Shown: positions 6,208 through 11,801 of the stretch, piece after piece
Layout: every line of letters starts with the position of its first letter
How positions within the stretch are numbered: position 1 is the stretch's first letter
NCBI GenBank assembly: GCA_902984215.1
Contig: CADWAF010000185.1
Location: forward strand, 1-11,801
DNA: 11,801 bases
Reading direction: 5' to 3'
Source of the DNA: Willaertia magna
Lineage: Eukaryota > Heterolobosea > Eutetramitea > Acrasida > Naegleriidae
Notes under the pieces: model-generated
The model's database searches: none
What the model was told of the DNA's origin: nothing
The model's input: the letters and a program-made list of their open reading frames with translations, nothing else
Position numbers and translations under genes: made by a program

Positions 6208-8322
6208 ATGAATAAAAGTCTTACCATTGTATTTATTATCATTTCTTTTCTTTCTATTTTATTCATTCCGATAGGGGTATATCTCTCTTTTAAATTATTT
6301 ATTAAAGAAAAAGAAGAAGAGAGGGATAATGGCGATAGGAAGGCTATTATTTATGATATTAAGGCTAATGGCAATACAAATAACAATGCAAGTAATAATA
6401 AGAAGAGTAAAAGTAAAAGGGAAAAACTAGGAGATACTTGTTTAATGGAAGGAAGTTTAAAACATGGAAAAGAAAGTTTATTACCAATGGATTATTTAAG
6501 GCAGCAAGTGAATAGTGAAGAAGAAGAAGAAGAAGAAGAACAGAAATATCTTTTCTATTTAAATGATGAAGTTGAAGGAAATATTAAGCGAGCCTTTCAT
6601 GATTGTGTTGCTTATCAATTAACTAGTACAACTCCAAAATGTTCAAGATCAGTTACTTTAAGCCTAAAAGAAAGGGAAGTATTAAGGAAGAAGTGTAATT
6701 CCTTTAATCAAGCTCTTACTACTTCTGTTTCTAGTAATACTAATGGCTCGTGTTTATCTTCTTCATCTTCTTCAGCGATAGTGAAGAATAAATTAAGGGA
6801 AGAAAATCAAGATACCTATCATGATGCTTATCAAGGCAGTTATCAAGGCTATACAACAAATCAAGAAATTGAAGGAACAAAAGAGATTGAAAACTATTTG
6901 CATACACGTAATGGTAGCTACTTTTCGGATGATATCTTAGTTATAGATTTTGAATCGCCCTCTATTGCGGGATCTTATTCTGTAGAAAACTTGATGGATC
7001 CAAGAAATTTTGCTTATCGCTTAGGTTCTTCGGATGAAGAAGAAGAAGATGAAGAAGTGGCCTTAAAAAAAAGTTTAGAAGAAAAGAAGGCTATAATCAA
7101 TTTTAACAGCGAAAATCAACGATTTTCATTACAATCATCTATATCAATAACAGAACAAGATGAAAATACATATGATAGTGATGATTACTTTTTTGACGAT
7201 TTTGAATCAATCATTGGATCGTCTTCATTTACTACTTTAGAAGAAAAAGAAGAAAATGTTGACTTTTTAAGAATGAAAGTTATTCATGAAATTATTAAAA
7301 CTGAAAAAAATTATTTAGAAGGAATTGAAATTTTACAAAAGTTTTATATTGATCCACTTTTAGAAGAACAAAAGAAATCTACAATTGTACCAAAAGAATT
7401 TTGTCAAGTTTTATTTAAAGAATTAAGAATTATTTATAAAATTAATTCACTTTTCTATTCAAAGATAGAATTATATGATAAAGAGATACCTACAGAAAGT
7501 TCAGAGAAAGTAATTGAATTTTGTAAAGATAATAATAATTTAATTATTGAACAAGGTATTACTAATGAGATTTTAAAACTTTGTTCAACTTTAAAGTTAT
7601 ATTCAGGATATATAGCTGCTTATCAAACTGCTTTAAATCAAATGAGAGAAGAACAAAATAGAAATAAAAGATTTAAAATGTTTGTGAAGAAAGTTCAAGA
7701 GGAAATGATTAAGAATAAGATTAAAACAGTTAATTTACTTTCTTATTTTATTACTCCAATACAAAGAATACCTAGATATCAATTATTATTAGATCAATTA
7801 GTGAAATATTCATCTCACTTGGATAATTTACATAAATTATATACTGAAGCATCAGATTCTATTAAGAAAGTAGCTGAATATTGGTAAGTTAAATATTTTT
7901 AATTGTAACTTTTAATTAATTATTTTAATTATTTTAATTATTTATTTAGTAATGAGAAGGAAAGAGAATTGCAAAATACAACAAAGGTCTTAGCTTTAGC
8001 AAATAAATTAAAATTAAAAAAGTTAATTCATCCAGCAAGAAAGTTCTTACTTGAAGCAGATTTAATACGTATAAAACAACAAAAAGAAAAGGGTTGTAAA
8101 CTTTACGTTTTTAATGATTTAATTTTAATAACTAAGGAAAGATTAAGAACATTAACAAAAGTATTATCTTTTAATGATGAAACGCTACGTATTATAAATC
8201 AAACAAATACAGTAACCATAAAACAAAAGGATGAAGTTGTAATTGTTTTAAAAAAGGATAATAAGAACTTTTTTGATTCACTATTTCAGTTTTGGAGTTC
8301 TAAAGTGATAACAGAAGTGTAA
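6208..8322 (+). CDS. Membrane-anchored Rho guanine nucleotide exchange factor (DH-PH), two exons
   Basis: Exons 6208-7883 and 7950-8322 join across a 66-nt intron to give 682 residues. Residues 5-28 form an N-terminal hydrophobic helix, probably a signal anchor. Residues 33-350 are a low-complexity acidic and Ser-rich region with E8 at about 104-111. The DH domain runs from about 351 to 565: it opens with MKVIHEIIKTEKNYLEGIEIL (conserved region 1) and has TPIQRIPRYQLLLDQL around 516-530 (conserved region 3, the best-kept DH signature). A PH domain follows from about 580 to 682, with KLYVFNDLILIT as the typical central strand and a C-terminal helix containing FQFW. DH domains load GTP onto Rho/Rac GTPases and PH domains help membrane binding. 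With the helix inserted, the catalytic part should face the cytoplasm, keeping Rho activation at a membrane. The assignment to the family is firm; the exact substrate GTPase cannot be told. Confidence 0.92.
6517..6540 (+). repeat. GAA microsatellite, eight units, in the RhoGEF gene
   Basis: Eight perfect GAA codons encode eight glutamates in the acidic linker between the membrane helix and the DH domain. A shorter GAA/GAT run lies near 7036-7055. These are prone to length change but stay in frame. Confidence 0.9.
7884..7949 (+). other. Spliceosomal intron (66 nt) between DH and PH coding parts
   Basis: The donor GTAAGT starts at 7884 and the acceptor ATTTAG ends at 7949; in between are repeated TTTTAATTA units (7920-7941). 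It splits codon 559 in phase 2. Without splicing the frame ends at a TAA at 7885-7887, immediately after the DH core and before the PH domain. Joining gives a continuous DH-PH linker helix (NEKERELQN), as expected for this family, so the model is well supported. Confidence 0.9.
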
Positions 8323-8901
8323 AAGCATCGTAACCTGAACTAAGGCTTTATGAATATTCGGTAAATGCAATGTGTTGTCAAGGTTACAGTTCCATAGAAA
8401 CTAATGAACTTTACTTTTGGTGTCACTGACAAATTGCAGTAGTAAGTTGAGGAAAAGTACTAAAGAACTTGTAAATGAAAGTGAACTGGTTAACCTTTTA
8501 GATGTCTTTAGAAAGATGCACCATGACGTATTTTTTACACACGTGTGTCTCTTAAAGGAGAGGCTTCATGATGTTTGTTGTAGAAGTTATTTACATCAAA
8601 ATATTATTTCTCTCCTTTTCATAGAAAGCAACAAGTAACACTTAAAACATAAAGAATTTATACTTTACTTCTTCACTACGCATGTTCACTTGCCTATGCA
8701 CTATGCTGGGCCTTACCTTCCTTATTATTATCATTAATTTGCAAATTAAAACTAGCTAACGAGAAGTGTGAGGTATGAGTATTCACATTGCAAGGTGAAC
8801 ACTAAAAACTTTCCTTTTGATTTACTGTTTTAGAATTCTATAAAACCATGTGACAGCGCAAAGTAAAATGACTATTCAAGCTAAAAATAAATTCGAAAAA
8901 A
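8323..8901. other. Gene-free region before the U-box/ankyrin gene, with small dyads
   Basis: This 579-bp stretch is less AT-biased than other spacers. It should hold the RhoGEF 3' end and the promoter and leader of the U-box gene. I see three inverted repeats: GTAACCT 8330-8336 with AGGTTAC 8381-8387, AAAGGAGAG 8554-8562 with CTCTCCTTT 8610-8618, and TGTTCACTTGC 8683-8693 with GCAAGGTGAACA 8790-8801 (one-base bulge). There is also the palindrome at 8537-8548. An open frame at 8417-8638 lacks an early ATG and matches nothing I know; it may be relic coding sequence. Confidence 0.5.
8537..8548. promoter_or_regulatory. Perfect 12-bp palindrome with CACGTG core
   Basis: ACACACGTGTGT is its own reverse complement and contains the E-box/G-box core CACGTG bound by bHLH or bZIP factors in many eukaryotes. 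It lies about 350 bp upstream of the U-box gene start. A regulatory role is inferred only from the motif. Confidence 0.35.
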
Positions 8902-11799
8902 ATGTTCAGAGGAATTGCAGAAGATCAAGTAGTAGAAGATTTGGTTGTAGAGGAAGTTGTAGTGCATCAAGAGCGAACTATAATGCAACAAGACGGTACA
9001 ACGCCGTTATCTTCACCAACATCAACAACAACTGAAAATAAGGAAGAAGAAGAAGTTATATCAACTAACGATCAAACAAGCCAAGATTCTTCTTCCCCTA
9101 ACGGTTGCCCACTCTCTTTTAATGATGAAGATGTTGTTTCAGTTATTATTAATCAAACCGCAACAACTAATACAGTTATGAAGGCTAGCCTAAATAATAA
9201 CAATACAATAAATAATCATCATCATTACGAAAATAAGGATAGTTCTATGCTAGCAGGTACGATTCGTAGCACCAGTAACGCTCCTTCCTCATCTACTCCA
9301 ACAACAACTTCTACTACTATAACTTCTTCTTCTTCCTCATCATCCTCAACTAATAATAATAATACTGATAATCGAATGATAGAAGAGGAAGAAGTACTAT
9401 CTATTGCTGTTCAAGGCTGTAATACCCCTTCTTCTACTTCTTCAGATGCAACTTTAGGTAACGAAAATAATAATAACAATCAACAAAAACGATCATTTCT
9501 TTTACTTTCCAGTCTTTTTGATTCTTCTTCTTTAAATTCTTCTTCTTCTACAACATCGTCGTCTGGTATGATGATGAGTAGAGAAGAAGAAACCATAAGG
9601 AGCAGTACTTCAAGAAGTAGTACGCTAGCTGTAGCAACAAGTAATAGTCATAATAATTGTATTCATTCTAATATAGGTGTTACACTTTCTCCTTTATTGA
9701 TGAGTAGTTCTAATTTGAGCAATTCTAATATATCGACGACGGTTGGTACAGCAATTACATCTACAGTAAATTCTTCAACAATGACGGTTGGAATTTTAGA
9801 TAACTCAACGATAGGAACAAACATTAATAATGAAGAAAGTTATAACAGTAATGAACAGGATGATGAACAAATGATGACATTAAATAATAATACAACAATG
9901 GAAGAAGAGGAAATAATGATGGATAATAATAATGATGTATCTGTTAATGATAATTTAAATGAGGAAGAAGGAATAATGCATTTAGTGCAAAAACAAAAAG
10001 AAGAACATGATGAAAAGTTAATAATACCAAATGAACAAATGAATTGTTTAAATTTCCCAAATTTTAATGATAAATTAAATGTGGATATACCAAATCATTA
10101 TTTATGTCCAATTACTAAATTAATAATGATTAATCCAGTTAAAAATATGTATAATAAAATTTATGAAAAGGAAGGTATTGAACAATGGTGGAAAACATTA
10201 CAAAATAAAAATCAAAAATTAACAGATCCATTAACTAACCAAATAATAACGGATAAAACATTAACTGAGGAACTTTCTTTACGTGAAGAAATTCAATTAT
10301 TTTTACAACAAAATTTAACATTAAAATTTTCAATGAATGAAATTTATTTTCCAAAACAATTTATTAGAGAAATGAAAGTGGCAATTGATGGAAATGATTT
10401 AGAAAAAGTTAAAAAATTATTAATTCAATTTCCAATAAGTTTTTTTATTCAAACTAAATTTCCAGTTCCTACAAGTGGTAAACATGCAAATGGTAGCACT
10501 AGTAGTGGAAAGAATAGTGAGAAGGAGACTGCAGTATCTATATTTGATTGTTTATATAAAAGATTTAAATATTTACATGATAGAAATAATTTAAAATCAA
10601 ATAATAATTTAATGGTTAATGATTATTTACAAGATCCTATAATTTATTTTGTAATGAATCAATTTTTAATTGTTAAAAATTATTTAAATAATAATTTAAC
10701 TATCTGTAATAATAAGAATAACGATAATATTGAAATTAAAACTACAATACATGCAATGAATGATGGATTAAAAAATATTTTTGTAAATAGTATAAGATTA
10801 TTTCCGAATAAGTATTTATTAGATTGGTTTTTAAGTTTAGGTGCACCTTTACATTCAGTTAACCAATTTAAACAAAATGCATTTCATATGGCCTGTATGA
10901 CAGATCAATTAGAAATTGCATCTTATTTATTGGAAATGGTAAATTTAAAACAACAACAATCTAATAATCAATTGTGTAGTGCAATGATTGAAGAAAGATT
11001 ATCAGATGATGTTAAAAAGAAGTGGAATGCATTTCAATTAGCTATTTGGCACCAATCTGATAAAATAATAGATTGGATGATAAATAGTGAAGAATTAATA
11101 AGTAAATTTATAATTAAAAAACCAAAATGTTTAGTTAGAGATAAATCTGGAATATTTCACCCAATGAATGCATTAAGTTTATCATCATATAAAAAGAATA
11201 TTAAATTAATGGAAGTATTAATTAATAAATTTAATTATAATTTATGTGATGATAAATATCATCCAATATATTGGTCATGTATTGCTAGTGATTTAGATGG
11301 ATTTAAATGGATATGTAATTTTATTAAAGAAAATATTGGAATTGATAAATTAATTTTACAATTAAAAGGTATAAATGATAGAGCATTTAAAAGAAGTTTA
11401 ATTCATGCAATATCAATGGAAGCATCAGATGAAATGATGGATTATTATTTAAATTTATGTAGTGAATTAAATATTATTGATTCAATTATTAATGTACAAG
11501 ATAATTTTGGCAATACTGCTTTACATTATGCTTGTGAGAAATCTAGAACTAAAATGATTGAATCTTTAATTCAAAATGGTATTGCACATGAATATTTTAA
11601 TAAACAAGGTAAAACTGCTGTACAATGTTGTAAAACAGAAGAAGATAGAGATACTATTCAAAAAGCAATAAGAAAAGAAAGAGAATTATTAAAGAATGTT
11701 TTAGTTAAAGTTAAAGAATTAGAAACTGATGTACAATGGCTGAAACGTAAATTAATGGAAATGGAAAGTAATGATGTGAAAAAGACAAAGATGGAGTAA
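8902..11799 (+). CDS. U-box/ankyrin-repeat protein, putative E3 ubiquitin ligase
   Basis: One uninterrupted frame of 965 residues starts at the ATG at 8902, preceded by an A-run. Residues 1-390 are low complexity: an acidic/valine start, then Ser, Thr, Asn and Glu runs, probably disordered. Residues 396-465 form a U-box: IPNHYLCPITKLIMINPV with C402-P-I-T matching the conserved opening, the YEKEGIEQWW helix, then DPLTNQ and a closing helix. U-boxes fold like RING fingers without zinc and recruit E2 enzymes. Residues about 640-905 carry diverged ankyrin repeats (QNAFHMAC at 658-665, WNAFQLAI at 708-715, MNALSLSS from 755, GNTALHYA from 870), probably the substrate-binding part. Residues 915-955 form a basic, leucine-rich coiled coil. 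Ligase activity is inferred; the substrate is unknown. Codon use changes near 9,900, from mixed in the disordered part to almost entirely A/T-ending in the folded part. The last 609 bases also occur at 1-609. Confidence 0.85.
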   Translation: MFRGIAEDQVVEDLVVEEVVVHQERTIMQQDGTTPLSSPTSTTTENKEEEEVISTNDQTSQDSSSPNGCPLSFNDEDVVSVIINQTATTNTVMKASLNNNNTINNHHHYENKDSSMLAGTIRSTSNAPSSSTPTTTSTTITSSSSSSSSTNNNNTDNRMIEEEEVLSIAVQGCNTPSSTSSDATLGNENNNNNQQKRSFLLLSSLFDSSSLNSSSSTTSSSGMMMSREEETIRSSTSRSSTLAVATSNSHNNCIHSNIGVTLSPLLMSSSNLSNSNISTTVGTAITSTVNSSTMTVGILDNSTIGTNINNEESYNSNEQDDEQMMTLNNNTTMEEEEIMMDNNNDVSVNDNLNEEEGIMHLVQKQKEEHDEKLIIPNEQMNCLNFPNFNDKLNVDIPNHYLCPITKLIMINPVKNMYNKIYEKEGIEQWWKTLQNKNQKLTDPLTNQIITDKTLTEELSLREEIQLFLQQNLTLKFSMNEIYFPKQFIREMKVAIDGNDLEKVKKLLIQFPISFFIQTKFPVPTSGKHANGSTSSGKNSEKETAVSIFDCLYKRFKYLHDRNNLKSNNNLMVNDYLQDPIIYFVMNQFLIVKNYLNNNLTICNNKNNDNIEIKTTIHAMNDGLKNIFVNSIRLFPNKYLLDWFLSLGAPLHSVNQFKQNAFHMACMTDQLEIASYLLEMVNLKQQQSNNQLCSAMIEERLSDDVKKKWNAFQLAIWHQSDKIIDWMINSEELISKFIIKKPKCLVRDKSGIFHPMNALSLSSYKKNIKLMEVLINKFNYNLCDDKYHPIYWSCIASDLDGFKWICNFIKENIGIDKLILQLKGINDRAFKRSLIHAISMEASDEMMDYYLNLCSELNIIDSIINVQDNFGNTALHYACEKSRTKMIESLIQNGIAHEYFNKQGKTAVQCCKTEEDRDTIQKAIRKERELLKNVLVKVKELETDVQWLKRKLMEMESNDVKKTKME

Positions 11800-11801
11800 A
11801 C
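11191..11801. repeat. Direct terminal repeat, right copy (611 bp)
   Basis: This is identical base for base to 1-611. It begins at codon 764 of the U-box/ankyrin gene and covers the last ankyrin repeats, the coiled coil, the stop codon at 11797-11799 and two further bases. Overlaying the two copies closes an 11,190-bp molecule in which the nuclease-like gene lies 137 bp downstream of the U-box gene stop codon on the same strand. Confidence 0.97.

Noticed and set aside
8417..8638. A 73-residue gene between the RhoGEF and U-box genes
   Set aside because: The frame opens at TTG, the first ATG is at 8515 and would leave 41 residues, and the sequence matches no family I know. It is treated as part of the spacer.
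8850..9035. A short Arg/Ser-rich frame overlapping the start of the U-box gene
   Set aside because: It is an out-of-frame reading of the repetitive start of the 965-residue gene and stops soon after.
1..11801. Retrotransposon with 611-bp LTRs, or a viral genome with terminal repeats
   Set aside because: The repeats begin inside an open reading frame, have no TG...CA ends, primer-binding site or polypurine tract, and no gag, pol, integrase, capsid or packaging gene lies between them.
1..11801. CRISPR array, riboswitch, rRNA or bacterial operon signals
   Set aside because: No regularly spaced repeats, conserved RNA cores or ribosome-binding-site spacing are visible, and the intron-bearing genes are eukaryotic.

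Overview
The window is AT-rich eukaryotic DNA. Two genes carry short spliceosomal introns (GTAAGT...AG, 49 and 66 nt). Proteins are rich in Q, N, S, T and E runs, codons mostly end in A or T, and A/T homopolymers fill the spaces between genes. This style fits an AT-rich free-living protist of the dictyostelid/amoebozoan or heterolobosean kind. I cannot name the organism from the sequence. There are no viral hallmark genes (capsid, polymerase, packaging ATPase), no recognisable transposase and no bacterial operon structure.

Layout. Bases 1-611 are an exact copy of bases 11191-11801, so the window is terminally redundant. It closes into an 11,190-bp circle, or one unit of a tandem array, holding six or seven complete genes. 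Bases 1-609 are therefore the 3' end of the U-box/ankyrin gene that occurs in full at 8902-11799 (+). Next come a two-exon PD-(D/E)XK nuclease-like gene with a Cys-rich N-terminus (747-1992, +), a 689-bp gene-free stretch, and a minus-strand block. That block, from right to left, holds a signal-peptide/single-pass membrane protein (4873-5769), a Q/N-rich low-complexity protein (4062-4697), and a SAM-domain protein (3298-3678) that probably continues by splicing into the coiled-coil reading frame at 2682-3185. A divergent, strongly A/T-skewed intergenic region (5770-6207) separates this block from a two-exon, membrane-anchored DH-PH RhoGEF (6208-8322, +). After a 579-bp gene-free region with several small dyads comes the U-box/ankyrin E3 candidate (8902-11799, +).

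How the genes relate. The recognisable ones are signalling and regulatory modules (Rho GTPase activation, ubiquitin ligation, SAM and ankyrin interaction) plus one possible nuclease. Nothing in the sequence ties them into one pathway, and I do not see a coherent new system. The most noteworthy points are the exact terminal repeat, the nuclease-like gene whose intron falls just after its catalytic motif, the N-terminal membrane anchor on a RhoGEF, and a short NTLQ-coding repeat shared by two neighbouring genes.
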